Positions 7,498 through 16,485 are shown, counted from the stretch's first letter. The stretch: DNA of 64,000 bases from Thermoplasmata archaeon (GCA_023269235.1 JAHFTW010000002.1:55294-119293); one strand, 5' to 3'. Made by a program: numbers and translations. The notes: generated by a model not told the origin, from the sequence alone.

Positions 7498-8004
7498 CTA
7501 CGACTTGCCCCAGCCTGGGATGGCGGCTGCCTGCTTGAGCCACGTCGCCATCTGCGCCTCGTCGAGGTCGCCTTCGTGGACGTCGATCCAACGTCCGGCT
7601 TTTCCTTCGCCGCCAGGCGGGACCGGCCGCAACGACGTGCCGAGGAAGAAGGTCGCCTTGACGGCGTTCGTAAACACGTGGAACGCGAAGAACCAGCCCT
7701 GGCCCTCCACGCCATAGAAGGGCGAGTTCCACTTCACGGCCTTGCGGACCCCAGGGACATGCTTTACGACGAGGGCATCGAGCCGGCGCGCGACGTCGCG
7801 CTTCCAGCCCGGGATGGCCGCGATGTAGGCCTGCACCGGGGCGTCGCCGTCGGCCATCTCGACCTGCGGGTTGCCGCCCGCCAGGAGACGAGGCTGGGCT
7901 ACTGCTTTGGCCGGCGTCTTGGCCATCGCGGCGCGCGGGACGGACGTCTTCGCCGCGGCCTTCGCGGACGTGGCAGCCTTCTTGGTCGTCTTCTTGGCGG
8001 GCAC
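7498..8004 (-). CDS. DUF1801 protein with H1-like N-tail
   Basis: 168 residues from a GTG at 8004, chosen because the Lys/Ala-rich tail that follows matches the tails of its neighbours; an ATG at 7926 would remove the tail and an ATG at 8112 would run into the divergent gene. The core contains R-R-L-D-A-L-V-V-K-H-V-P-G-V-R-K-A-V-K-W-N-S-P-F-Y-G and ends W-L-K-Q-A-A-A-I-P-G-W-G, the same plan as the gene at 6950-7444. Function unknown. Confidence 0.75.
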   Translation of the reverse strand: MPAKKTTKKAATSAKAAAKTSVPRAAMAKTPAKAVAQPRLLAGGNPQVEMADGDAPVQAYIAAIPGWKRDVARRLDALVVKHVPGVRKAVKWNSPFYGVEGQGWFFAFHVFTNAVKATFFLGTSLRPVPPGGEGKAGRWIDVHEGDLDEAQMATWLKQAAAIPGWGKS

Positions 8005-8069
8005 GCCAGGAGACCCGGGCCTCGCCAGATGAACCTCACGGCCGAGGCGGTCGTGCACGTCCCCGAAGC

Positions 8070-8077
8070 CCTTATCG
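8070..8077 (+). promoter_or_regulatory. TATA-like box
   Basis: CCTTATCG, centred 29 nt upstream of the ATG at 8102; this spacing fits a leaderless archaeal transcript. Confidence 0.4.
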
Positions 8078-8101
8078 CGGCGCCCCAAGGTCGGTGCCCG
8101 C

Positions 8102-8551
8102 ATGCGCGTCACCTCCTACGTCGACATTCAGGCTCCCCCGAAGGCGGTGTGGGCCGTCGTGAGCGACATCGAGCGCCTTCCCGGCCGCGTCAAGGGCATC
8201 CTGAAGGTGGAGGCCGTGGACCGCCCCAAGACAGGTCTGGTAGGGTTCAAGTGGCGCGAGACGCGGAAGCTGTTCGGAAAAGAAGCCACCGCCGTCATGT
8301 GGATCACGGACGCCAAGGCCCCCAGCCACTACGAGAAGCGCGGCGAGGAGCGCGGGGTCGTCTACACGACGCGAATCGGCGTGTCCTCCACCCCGGACGG
8401 GTCGCGGTTGACCATGTACTGGCAGGGCATCCCGCAAGCGTTCGGAGCGAAGGTGATGCTTGCGCTCATGGCGCCCCTCATCAAGAGCGCCACGCGCAAG
8501 GCCCTGCGCGACGACCTCGCCGACATCAAGGCCGCCGTCGAGGCCGCGTAG
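8102..8551 (+). CDS. SRPBCC polyketide-cyclase/START-fold protein
   Basis: 149 residues. V-D-I-Q-A-P-P-K-A-V-W-A-V-V-S-D-I-E-R-L-P is the opening strand-helix of the SRPBCC fold; G-F-K-W-R-E-T-R and the long C-terminal helix A-L-M-A-P-L-I-K-S-A-T-R-K-A-L-R complete it. It resembles the coenzyme Q-binding COQ10/polyketide-cyclase branch more than AHSA1. It is transcribed toward the element boundary. Before integration it would have been convergent with the cytochrome b operon, because the original 3' end of that operon lies about 56 nt downstream. Confidence 0.8.
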   Translation: MRVTSYVDIQAPPKAVWAVVSDIERLPGRVKGILKVEAVDRPKTGLVGFKWRETRKLFGKEATAVMWITDAKAPSHYEKRGEERGVVYTTRIGVSSTPDGSRLTMYWQGIPQAFGAKVMLALMAPLIKSATRKALRDDLADIKAAVEAA

Positions 8552-8606
8552 CGCACTTGGCGTCGCGGCAAACCGGAAGCTGGCCCGTGCGCCGACGAAG
8601 GCCGGG

Positions 8607-8624
8607 TTTACCGCACCTTGTAGT
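8607..8624 (-). other. putative attL: displaced 3' end of cytochrome b gene
   Basis: TTTACCGCACCTTGTAGT matches 44326-44343 at 16 of 18 positions. Read on the minus strand it gives TAC-AAG-GTG-CGG-TAA (Y-K-V-R-stop). The right copy gives TAC-AAG-GTC-AGG-TAA, the same residues with two different synonymous codons. The identical 10-mer ACCTTGTAGT (8615-8624) would be the crossover region. The GC-richer codons on this side suggest it is the original chromosomal end. Confidence 0.72.
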
Positions 8625-8648
8625 GAGTGTCGGCGCCGTTGCTGACAA

Positions 8649-8662
8649 TTCGCCTACAACAC
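8649..8662 (+). repeat. 14-bp element-end repeat (left copy)
   Basis: TTCGCCTACAACAC is identical to 44292-44305 near the other element end, and with one mismatch to the inverse of 44311-44324. The two direct copies lie just inside the putative crossover cores, as arm-type recombinase sites do. Confidence 0.55.
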
Positions 8663-8801
8663 GGTCACTGATGGTCGCTTGCCCGGGTCCTTGTTAGGGG
8701 CAAGAACTACCGAACCACGTGGAAGGTAAATGGCTGATGCCGTACAGACTATGCAAGTAGCGATGCTGCAATTTCGACGCCGTTTCCATTGTCTTAGCCA
8801 G

Positions 8802-9707
8802 TCACCTCGGCTGGACGTTGATCTTGAAATTTGCGCCATTGGAAGCCGGAAACCAGTTTTTTTCCATTAGCTTGCGCTGCACAAATTCGCTGGAGGCTTT
8901 GGGTGTGAAGCCGGGCTTGGCCCTGCCGCATACCACGACGTAGGCGGGACCATTCCATTGTGCAAACAAACGCACCATGGCAAGCACCGTGGTGTCGTTG
9001 ATCTTGAGCTGAACATGGTGGACCATCCCCGCTGGGACTGGGGGACTTTCTTCGGGCGTGAGGCTTCCGACCCATTGGCCAATATCGTTGGAAATGCCGA
9101 GCAAGGCAGGTACAATGGGCGATTCCAACACGTTTTCTGCGCCGTATTGTGCGCAAGCGAAAGCATACCCAACTTTTCCAATCAAGCGGAGCCAGTCTGA
9201 GGGGACAACCTGCAGTTCTCCTTTAATTTCCGTTGCGCCGTGCTGTTTAACCAGTTTTTCGGCGGCGCTTGTGTCAAGCAGCGCTGTCGAGACGCCGATG
9301 ATTCTCACCTGTTCGGGATTTGCATCAGGAATGCCAATCCCTGCCGGTCCAATTTCCGGGAACGAAATTACAACTGGTATATCGTTCATGTTGCCGGTCA
9401 CGTCTTTCGTGGACCCGTCTGCAAAGCCCAGAGTGATCGTATGGCTCGGTGGCTGCGTTTTTGGCGTCCGACTTGGTGCCTCAAGCTTGTCTCTCATTGG
9501 CCCCAAGAACCGTTTCAGGATGCGGCTTTCGAACGGTTTGAACTTGTCCTGACAAACACGACAGGTGGCTTTGCGATATACCCACGGGCCAGCGATAGAG
9601 TATGGGACAACGTGTTCGTCTGTGAGCTCTTGTTTACTGCCGCAGAAAATGCAGATTGAAGATCGCCCCATTTCGACCGGTTCCATGCCCGGTGCATATT
9701 TGCCCAT
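8802..9707 (-). CDS. HNH-type endonuclease-like protein
   Basis: 301 residues from the ATG at 9707; further in-frame starts exist up- and downstream. The N-terminal 50 residues carry C-I-F-C-G, T-D-E-H-V-V-P-Y-S and C-R-V-C-Q, i.e. two CxxC knuckles around a D/E-H-V-P motif, as in HNH proteins of defence loci. The remaining 230 residues (many beta strands) are not recognised and may sense or bind a partner. GC is clearly lower than in the flanks. It is the first gene of the element and divergent from the AAA+ gene. Confidence 0.65.
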   Translation of the reverse strand: MGKYAPGMEPVEMGRSSICIFCGSKQELTDEHVVPYSIAGPWVYRKATCRVCQDKFKPFESRILKRFLGPMRDKLEAPSRTPKTQPPSHTITLGFADGSTKDVTGNMNDIPVVISFPEIGPAGIGIPDANPEQVRIIGVSTALLDTSAAEKLVKQHGATEIKGELQVVPSDWLRLIGKVGYAFACAQYGAENVLESPIVPALLGISNDIGQWVGSLTPEESPPVPAGMVHHVQLKINDTTVLAMVRLFAQWNGPAYVVVCGRAKPGFTPKASSEFVQRKLMEKNWFPASNGANFKINVQPR

Positions 9708-9920
9708 GTCTCCAACAATTGCAGAGGGGAGATGGTCTTTGGGGCTAGTTTGGCCTAAAGATGCTGCCGCGGCTGCAAATTTCCATCCGAGAAAGGCGGT
9801 CCCCCGACTTCGGAACTCTAAATCCTGGATTCCAGCCACCGCGCGGTTGGTATTCCCCTTGGCTTAGCCAATGCCCATGTCTCGGACAGGCGCCAAGGCC
9901 AGTCTCAGAGGTCGATCCGG
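9708..9920. other. divergent intergenic region
   Basis: 213 bases between the HNH gene (minus) and the AAA+ gene (plus). It must hold both promoters; a minus-strand TATA-like CTTTAGG lies near 9754-9760. No gene is supported. Confidence 0.4.
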
Positions 9921-10832
9921 ATGACTTCCTCCTTTGCGGTTAGCAACAAGGACCATGAGAAGGTCGTCGCCCAATGGGAGCTCGAGTACCGGATCCCGGA
10001 ATCAAAGGGGAGCTCCGTGCTGTCGGCCCAAGCTCAATTCTCCCAGATTTGTAGTGCCTTGAAGGGAATTGTCAGCCCCGGCAAAACTGCGGTTCCCTTC
10101 TCACGTGTCCGCACGGTTCAGGGAGGCGTGCTGCTGCACGGGCCTCCCGGCTGCGGAAAGACCCATTTGGTTCAGGCCGCCGCTGGCGAACTTGGTCTGC
10201 CGCTGTTCGTTGCGCAACCAGCGCACGCAGTGGGAGTCTACTTCGGTGAGACCGGACGTGCATTGACATCCCTGTTTGAAGCTGGGCAGCGGGTCGCTGC
10301 CAAAGGGAAGGGGGCCGTTCTTTTCTTAGACGAGCTGGAAGCGTACGGCCGCAGGAGCGCGAATCCAGATGCCATCGCGTACAACATGATGATGGCGAAC
10401 GTGCTCAAACTCATCGACTTAGCCTCGGCTGCCGAAGGAGGCAATCGATTGGCCATCGTGGGTGCCACGAACATGCCGGATGCCTGCGATCCCGCCCTGC
10501 TCAGCCGGATGTCAACCCGTCTCGAAATCCCAATTCCGGATTCAATCTCGCGTCGGGCCTTCTTTGAAGGCAACATCGCGGACGCCCGCGCTGCGGGGTT
10601 CGACATCGACCCGCAAAATCGAATGGAAGCCCTCGTGTCCGCGACTGATGGCTTGAGCACGCGCGCCCTGAGTCAACTCTTGGACGCCGTGAACGCTCTG
10701 GTCCTGTCGGGCGACGGCGCCGCCTCGCTGGGACGCATGGACCTGCTGGACGCGCTAACCATTGTCGTAGAAGCAAAGGGATCGACTGAAGCGGATCGCC
10801 GATTGCGGGAAGGGTTTGGGGGTTACACCTAG
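9921..10832 (+). CDS. AAA+ ATPase (single domain)
   Basis: 303 residues. Walker A G-P-P-G-C-G-K-T at 74-81, Walker B V-L-F-L-D-E-L-E near 133-140, sensor-1 A-T-N near 181-183 and an R-M-S-T-R arginine-finger region follow the classic AAA (FtsH/proteasomal-ATPase/Vps4-like) order, with a C-terminal helical lid. No protease, nuclease or TM domain is attached, so a partner must provide the effector. The stop overlaps the next GTG start by 1 nt (TAGTG), coupling it to the DUF2156 gene. Function unknown; a remodelling motor for its partner is the simplest reading. Confidence 0.82.
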   Translation: MTSSFAVSNKDHEKVVAQWELEYRIPESKGSSVLSAQAQFSQICSALKGIVSPGKTAVPFSRVRTVQGGVLLHGPPGCGKTHLVQAAAGELGLPLFVAQPAHAVGVYFGETGRALTSLFEAGQRVAAKGKGAVLFLDELEAYGRRSANPDAIAYNMMMANVLKLIDLASAAEGGNRLAIVGATNMPDACDPALLSRMSTRLEIPIPDSISRRAFFEGNIADARAAGFDIDPQNRMEALVSATDGLSTRALSQLLDAVNALVLSGDGAASLGRMDLLDALTIVVEAKGSTEADRRLREGFGGYT

Positions 10833-11740
10833 TGTTGCTTCACCGCTTCCCCGACTTCCAACCTCTCCAATTGCACCATCGAGCCGACGTCGAACTAGCG
10901 CTTTCACGCACGAGCGCGTATCTGCCGCCATCTGATTTCCATCCCACCTCGCTCCTGGTGTGGGGAGGAAGCGCAGCCGGAATCGCGAAGCTCGAGCATG
11001 GAATCGTGGTCCGACTCCCCGCCTATATACACGGCCGATCAGATGTTCTCACTTGGTTGGCACCCCACACAAGCCACGATGAACTTGATGCTCTGACGAA
11101 ATTTGCTGTCACGGAGGGTTTGTCACTGGAGTTGCTCCCGGAAGCTACCGCTGCCGGTCTGCCTGCCAAAACCGTCGTGCTTCTGGACACTCCAGGTCAC
11201 TCCGATTACATTTACGAGACGACGGAGACCGCAACTCTCGTAGGCAATGAATGGCGCAAGAAACGGCGTGATCTCGAACGGTTCATCGGCGGTGCTGGCC
11301 GCAGCGCGCGCACCGGGTTGATGGATCTCGCCAATCCAAAACACCGAAATGAATGTCGCCAACTTTTTGTGGAGTGGATGTCCCACAAAGGGGGAAAAGC
11401 CGCCAACGCCAATGAGTGGCAAGCCTTCGAACGGTTTTCACAAATCGCATACAGCCTGAATCTAACTACGATTGGCGTATGGCTCAATGGGGCACTCAGT
11501 GCATTCTCCATTGGGGAATCCTTCGGTCCAAGCGGAGCCACGTTCCACTTCGAGAAAGCCATGCCCGGAGTAGCCGGCCTAACCACGCATCTCCGAACCA
11601 CCCTTTGCCGCGAGCTGGCAAAGAATGGAGCAGACTGGATCAACGGTCAACAAGACCTTGGCGTTCCAGGCCTCAAGCACTCAAAGCGCTCATGGCAGCC
11701 CACGACAATGCTGCAGAAATTTTCCCTGCCGAACCACTAG
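10832..11740 (+). CDS. DUF2156 (GNAT-fold, aminoacyl-transferase-like) protein
   Basis: 302 residues from a GTG that overlaps the AAA+ stop. The C-terminal half has the DUF2156/LPG-synthase-C pattern: N-L-T-T-I-G-V-W-L-N-G-A-L-S-A-F-S-I, F-H-F-E-K-A, and the characteristic ending I-N-G-Q-Q-D-L-G-V-P-G-L-K followed by a K-x-S-W-x-P motif. This fold is shared by lysyl-phosphatidylglycerol synthases and FemX-like aminoacyl-tRNA-dependent transferases. There are no membrane helices, so it is probably soluble and modifies a peptide, protein or small molecule. The donor and acceptor are unknown. Confidence 0.72.
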   Translation: MLLHRFPDFQPLQLHHRADVELALSRTSAYLPPSDFHPTSLLVWGGSAAGIAKLEHGIVVRLPAYIHGRSDVLTWLAPHTSHDELDALTKFAVTEGLSLELLPEATAAGLPAKTVVLLDTPGHSDYIYETTETATLVGNEWRKKRRDLERFIGGAGRSARTGLMDLANPKHRNECRQLFVEWMSHKGGKAANANEWQAFERFSQIAYSLNLTTIGVWLNGALSAFSIGESFGPSGATFHFEKAMPGVAGLTTHLRTTLCRELAKNGADWINGQQDLGVPGLKHSKRSWQPTTMLQKFSLPNH

Positions 11741-11880
11741 CGGTTAGTCGGCTGCGCGGAAAAGGTTGAAATTACTCAAAGTGCCCTCAGACCAGAAAAA
11801 CACGGAATTTTTCTGCCATTAGAGTGGCGTCTTACAAATTCGTCGACTGGTGCCGTGCTCGTTTTGACCTTTCGCATACT
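11741..11880. other. intergenic region
   Basis: 140 AT-richer bases between the convergent DUF2156 gene (plus) and a hypothetical gene (minus). An A/T-rich GAAAAACACGGAATTTTTC stretch (about 11797-11815) forms an imperfect hairpin and could terminate transcription. Confidence 0.35.
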
Positions 11881-12318
11881 TCAGGGAATTTCGTGATTAT
11901 TGAGTTTCGCCGCCAGAGATTCTGTAGTTTCCCAGCCTTGTGGTGCCTTCCTACCGTGGGCCTTGTTCCGATGGCACTGCAACAGCACGGCTTGCTCGAG
12001 TTGCAGATTTGGATCGAGCTTCGGATCCAGGAGGTCGTGCGCTTGATACTGGTGAATATCATTCAGGTTGAGTTGCACGCACTGGACCAAATCTTCCTCC
12101 GAGAAGTCAGTTGGCTCCACTGCGCGTTGGGCTTGAACCACGACGAAAAGCAGATTCTCGTTTTCCTTGTGGCGCACGATTGAACCGGGGGCGAACGACG
12201 GCCGAACATTCGTCTTCGAGGCCGGGGTGGCGGGCGAAGGCGTAACAGAATGGCGAGCTTCTTTGGGCAAGGCTTTGGAGGGCCGCCGGACGGGGATCTT
12301 CTTTGTTATTTCAGGCAT
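11881..12318 (-). CDS. hypothetical protein with basic N-terminus
   Basis: 145 residues from the ATG at 12318. The first ~40 residues are Lys/Pro/Ser-rich and unstructured; a small domain follows with F-A-P-G-S-I-V-R-H-K-E, F-V-V-V-Q-A and C-V-Q-L-N, possibly a small beta barrel. The open frame continues upstream with more Lys-rich codons, so a non-canonical upstream start is possible. It lies 59 nt after a small gene on the same strand. I do not recognise the family. Confidence 0.5.
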   Translation of the reverse strand: MPEITKKIPVRRPSKALPKEARHSVTPSPATPASKTNVRPSFAPGSIVRHKENENLLFVVVQAQRAVEPTDFSEEDLVQCVQLNLNDIHQYQAHDLLDPKLDPNLQLEQAVLLQCHRNKAHGRKAPQGWETTESLAAKLNNHEIP

Positions 12319-12377
12319 TTCTATGGCCTTTCTCTTGGCAGTCGATTTCTGTCCTCGCTTGGCCGAGGGTTTCGCCG

Positions 12378-12545
12378 TCAGTCGTCGTAGAGTTTGTCCC
12401 GGAAGTCAGCCTCTGCCTCTTCCTTCGTCTTGCCGAACCCCTTGACGAGGTTGCCTTCCTCATCCTTGCCTCGGGCCACGTAGTAGTCGTGGCCGAAACC
12501 GAAGGCTCCGTTCTCCATGCGGATTGATGGGCGAGTTGGGCTCAT
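12378..12545 (-). CDS. small acidic hypothetical protein
   Basis: 55 residues from the ATG at 12545. The core F-G-F-G-H-D-Y-Y-V-A-R-G-K-D-E-E-G and G-F-G-K-T-K-E-E-A-E-A-D-F-R-D-K-L suggests a two-strand sheet plus one helix, the size and style of small conserved hypothetical proteins. It is on the same strand as the gene at 11881-12318 and probably in one transcript with it. No function can be assigned. Confidence 0.5.
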   Translation of the reverse strand: MSPTRPSIRMENGAFGFGHDYYVARGKDEEGNLVKGFGKTKEEAEADFRDKLYDD

Positions 12546-12703
12546 GTCATGCTCCAGACAGCATGAATGCATTCGCAGCATTCAGGATTTCGGCAACTGC
12601 AATGCCAGATAACTTCCCGGTAGCGAGATTGGGCCCTCTGGGCGGGACCCAATTGGTCGTTGGGCGCAAGAAATGAGTTGAGCCCATCTCTAGCATTCAG
12701 TCC

Positions 12704-15700
12704 TTATTGCATCAATTGACGAATCGCTTGATTAGCAAGAAGAATTTCCACGAGTTGCGGCAATTCTTTTTCCTTTTTCATTGCGAGGCTAACAAGCTGT
12801 GCCGAGAGAACCTTATCGCCGCCCTTGGCAGCGAGTACCGCATGCACAAGCATGAGGCCGGGGCTGCACGTCAGAAGAAGGTCGTTGGCTGGAAGCGCCG
12901 GGAGCTTTTGCGCAAATTCCTGCTCAGCTCCAACAAGGATGCTCGCGGCCACGAGTTCAGTCCGCCACCCAACAGTGTCCCGCCCCGGTTCTTCGCCCAT
13001 TTTTTCAATCAATTCTCGAGCGCCCCTCAGAAGCTCCAATGCCGGGGGTAGCAGTTTGGGCGACTGCCCGATTGCCACGGCAAGAAGCATATCGGCCCCC
13101 GGATGCAACGGCGCGTTCTGGTCTGTAGCGTGCTTTTTGCCTTCGGTAACGACGCGGTCCGCACTAACAGGGTCGCCAACCCGAAGGAGGAAAGCCGCAT
13201 ACTTCGAGCGATATCCAAATGGATTTCCTGCAATTACATCCCCGGCCTTGATCGCATTGCGGAAAGCTGCATCCGCCTTGAGCCGCATGTGGCCCAACAC
13301 AATTGAGGTCGAATTGGGAGGCGCTCTCAAGAAACCCGGGGCCACAAATTCGGAGTATGCGTTTGCGTAGGCGCTATGGAAACGAGTTTCGTTGATTTCC
13401 CTGCGACGGGCGTCGTTTGCAAAACAGTGTTGCAAACCGGCAATCGCTTCTTGCGGCCTTCCTCTAAGCGTAAGGAAGTTTGCAAACTCGACCGCAGTCC
13501 CGCCCAGCATCGACGCATGGACTGTCCCGAACTCCAAGCCCTTGCCACCCGGCCAGGCGCTACCCAAGATTTGCCGGAATAAAGGCTCGGCTTCCGTGGT
13601 TCCCGCCAAGTCCCCTCGCTTGGCGAGGGCCTGCGCTAGTCTACGGGCGTTTGCTGCGGTTCGTTGGTTTTGAAAGGTCTGTCTTATTTCGTCAATAGCT
13701 TCGGTTCCCCGAACGAATTGCGCCTTGAATAACTTCAATTTATGTTTGATGGCGGGACTTTCTGGATTGGCAACTATAGCCTCGTCAAGGCGGTCAGATG
13801 CCTCTTTTTTTCGACCGCGTTCCTGAAGGTGATGAACATGCTGTTCCCACAGGGATTGCGCGGAAGGATGGTCTTTTAGCCAGGTGTATACGGCTTTCAA
13901 CACCCCGTTTTTCTGTTCGGCTGATATGGCCAATTTGTCATGGCGACCAAGACTCCAGCCTGCCCATGCAATCCAGGTCTGCTCCCCCATGTCATCTTGG
14001 TTCCGCGTGGTCCAGTCGTTGACCGTCGTGAAGACCTTGCTTGCAAGGTTGAGCAGCGTACTGCGTTCGGCAAGCTTCAGAGTTGCAACGACCTCCGGCC
14101 CGCCTCCATCGTCTTTTTCGAGTCTTTTCAAGAATGCTTCAAGGACCCGCCGTTGATCCGATTCAAGCGGGAGTACGTCCACGGCGACCTGCCATGCCCC
14201 ATATGGCAAGCGATAGATGTTGTCTTGCAGGAATGATACCCAGGTTCGGCGATGCCGCAAGCTCGCCTGCATCGTAGGCTTCGGCTGTCCGTCCTTGTTG
14301 GTGTCGCTACAGCATTCGTGGAGCAAAACCGCTGTGGTGCCATCGAGCCCCTCGCTGTTCGCAAGCTCCAAGAGTTCTGCAAAGGCCTGATCCACATCGT
14401 CCTGCACACGTTCGCGTCTCGCGTAATTCAAAATCGCGCTTAGCACAGCTCGATCGTCTGGATGACTGTATAGCCAGGCCTTTGCGGCGTTTTTGGCAAT
14501 CGACTTCTCATGGTCTGACCCTTCTCGGCCGTGCGCGGCTTTCAACTGGAGCAAAACATCTTCTGTTGTCTTTGGAGTCGTTAGCACTATGCGGAGCACC
14601 AACTCCTTCGGCGATGCCTCGACGGGAACGGCCGAAGGTGCCATGGCCGCAATCGCACTCGGCGTAATTTGGGCAACCTCCACTTCCCTCAATTTTATTC
14701 GTGATTTCTGCACTTGTTCAGCAGGCAACTCCATCTCAATTCCCTGAAGAACATCTTTCGCCAGTTTACCATGTTCTCCGCCAACGGTCTCACTAATCAC
14801 TTTCCAGGTGCCAAACAAAGTCCATTTGAGGTTCAATCCCCAGTCCCACGCGATTTGAGCGGCGCGTGAGTTTGGGGCCCCCAAATAATCGCCGTCCCTG
14901 TGAACCAGGCCTGATGTCAAGACGGGCAAGAGCTCGGAGTCAGGCCAGATTTGACGCGCGACCGCGACCGGCAAGCGCAGGCCAAATCTGCCACCAAGGA
15001 AAATGGCACCCATGACCGGCCATGCGTCGCGACTCCCGCTGAAGTCCACCAATCTCTGTTGAAGCGCTTCAGGTCGGCCGTTGGACAAGAACCACGAAAC
15101 GTCGCCAATCGCCAGCGGGCTATGGTCTTCCACAAGCCGCGCGGCCTCGTTAGGATTAGGCCTGGGTGTCAGGGTGGCATCCAGCAGCGCTTCAATCGAG
15201 TTACGGAGAGTTCTTTTTTCAGGTGCCTGTGGTGCATCGAGCGGGATTGGTTCCGTCTTTGGGTGCGCACATTTTGCTGTGACCACCGTCAACCGCGGTT
15301 GGAATTGTCCTCCAAGGAGAACGTCTGCCGCGTCTTTTGTGACTTCCTCTACAACAACCATAGCCCGGCGCACAGCCCCGAGGTCGTTGATGATTGCCCG
15401 CCATGCCCCTGTTAGCGTCGGATCGTCGATGCGATACACAGGACACGCCTTGGTTGCTGCATCGCGTGACGATGCATGCGCAATTGCCAATAGCATTGCA
15501 GATTTTCCTGTAGGTCCTTCGCCAGTCAGTAAGAATATCTTCGGCCCAATGTGGGTCTCCTTAAGCTTCTGAAGAATGGCATCAAAATTGGGGCGCCGAT
15601 GAGCAGCGGGCGAGCTCACTACTCCAAGGGTTGCGGGCAAGCTCCCCTGATAGAAGGACACCAGTTCCGGGGGCGTGGCTGGCGTGACTTGATCCGGCAC

Positions 15701-16303
15701 GATGTGGAGGTACCCGGGGTCCTTGGGAATAACTTCGCCTGCGTAGATTGCCAGTGCATCCTGTTGCGGCCGCGTCCATTCTTGTGCTTGGAATCCCGCG
15801 TCCCAGCTTGCCACCAAATTGGCCAGGTCCAACGCGGTCGTGACCACTGTGTCTTGGCCCGTCTTATCCGGCACACTCGGCCGCCCGGGCAGCCAGTAGA
15901 TGCCGCGAAACCGATTGTCCTCAAAGGCGCCGTTCCGCAAGCCAGGAAACGCGTCATTTTCGATTCCGTTTAGGTTGCCATTGTTTTTCTCGAATTCAGC
16001 CTTCAGGCGCCGAATACCCCTATCGATTTGAATTGAAGGTGCCGTGCATTCTCTGCCATGGACGAGATTCTTCGCATGGAGGTTGGTCGCACCTTGATAC
16101 GTCTTCAACTCGACTACGAAGACAAGTTTCTTGCCGATGATTATGAAATCCGTTTCCAGGTTGGAAGTGTGCCGATGCGGAGGAATGAGAATGCAGTTCA
16201 CGCTTGCATTCGCCTGAAGCGCCGCGTTCAGATCACGAAAATGCTTCCGCTCGTCGCCCTTGGTACCAACCGTGCTTGCATCCCGCGGCGTTCGAACGGC
16301 CAT
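12704..16303 (-). CDS. NERD-nuclease / P-loop NTPase / helical-repeat giant protein
   Basis: 1199 residues. A NERD (nuclease-related) domain occupies about 15-90, with E50, D52 and the E65-L-K67 pair as likely metal ligands. A P-loop NTPase follows: Walker A G-E-G-P-T-G-K-S at 261-268 and a Walker-B-like V-V-V-E-E near 316-320. From about 560 to the C-terminus the protein is built of TPR-like helical hairpins. An effector nuclease, NTPase switch and repeat sensor in one chain is the plan of STAND-type defence proteins; that function is inferred. GC is lower than in the host. A TATA-like element (16363-16373) lies about 65 nt upstream. Confidence 0.7.
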   Translation of the reverse strand: MAVRTPRDASTVGTKGDERKHFRDLNAALQANASVNCILIPPHRHTSNLETDFIIIGKKLVFVVELKTYQGATNLHAKNLVHGRECTAPSIQIDRGIRRLKAEFEKNNGNLNGIENDAFPGLRNGAFEDNRFRGIYWLPGRPSVPDKTGQDTVVTTALDLANLVASWDAGFQAQEWTRPQQDALAIYAGEVIPKDPGYLHIVPDQVTPATPPELVSFYQGSLPATLGVVSSPAAHRRPNFDAILQKLKETHIGPKIFLLTGEGPTGKSAMLLAIAHASSRDAATKACPVYRIDDPTLTGAWRAIINDLGAVRRAMVVVEEVTKDAADVLLGGQFQPRLTVVTAKCAHPKTEPIPLDAPQAPEKRTLRNSIEALLDATLTPRPNPNEAARLVEDHSPLAIGDVSWFLSNGRPEALQQRLVDFSGSRDAWPVMGAIFLGGRFGLRLPVAVARQIWPDSELLPVLTSGLVHRDGDYLGAPNSRAAQIAWDWGLNLKWTLFGTWKVISETVGGEHGKLAKDVLQGIEMELPAEQVQKSRIKLREVEVAQITPSAIAAMAPSAVPVEASPKELVLRIVLTTPKTTEDVLLQLKAAHGREGSDHEKSIAKNAAKAWLYSHPDDRAVLSAILNYARRERVQDDVDQAFAELLELANSEGLDGTTAVLLHECCSDTNKDGQPKPTMQASLRHRRTWVSFLQDNIYRLPYGAWQVAVDVLPLESDQRRVLEAFLKRLEKDDGGGPEVVATLKLAERSTLLNLASKVFTTVNDWTTRNQDDMGEQTWIAWAGWSLGRHDKLAISAEQKNGVLKAVYTWLKDHPSAQSLWEQHVHHLQERGRKKEASDRLDEAIVANPESPAIKHKLKLFKAQFVRGTEAIDEIRQTFQNQRTAANARRLAQALAKRGDLAGTTEAEPLFRQILGSAWPGGKGLEFGTVHASMLGGTAVEFANFLTLRGRPQEAIAGLQHCFANDARRREINETRFHSAYANAYSEFVAPGFLRAPPNSTSIVLGHMRLKADAAFRNAIKAGDVIAGNPFGYRSKYAAFLLRVGDPVSADRVVTEGKKHATDQNAPLHPGADMLLAVAIGQSPKLLPPALELLRGARELIEKMGEEPGRDTVGWRTELVAASILVGAEQEFAQKLPALPANDLLLTCSPGLMLVHAVLAAKGGDKVLSAQLVSLAMKKEKELPQLVEILLANQAIRQLMQ

Positions 16304-16485
16304 GGCCCGACTCAGCTACGACGACGCCGAAGACCGGAGAGCGTCGAGTTCTGAACGCCGAAGTGATTTATTAGTCGCTCGGAAACCTGGATTGTGGGTG
16401 TCGTCTCCGCTAGGCTCTTCTACGAAGACACGCTAGACAACTCGCCCGAAAGGGCGACGGATTGGTACCCGGCCAACCGTCTACC

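Larger units (their letters stand above)
8552..8801. other. left boundary of the integrated element (no gene)
   Basis: 250 bases without a supported gene. They contain the host copy of the cytochrome b 3' end (8607-8624), a 14-mer that recurs at the other element end (8649-8662), and from about 8660 a visible drop in GC content marking the start of element DNA. The spacer continues to the stop of the HNH gene at 8802. Confidence 0.6.
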
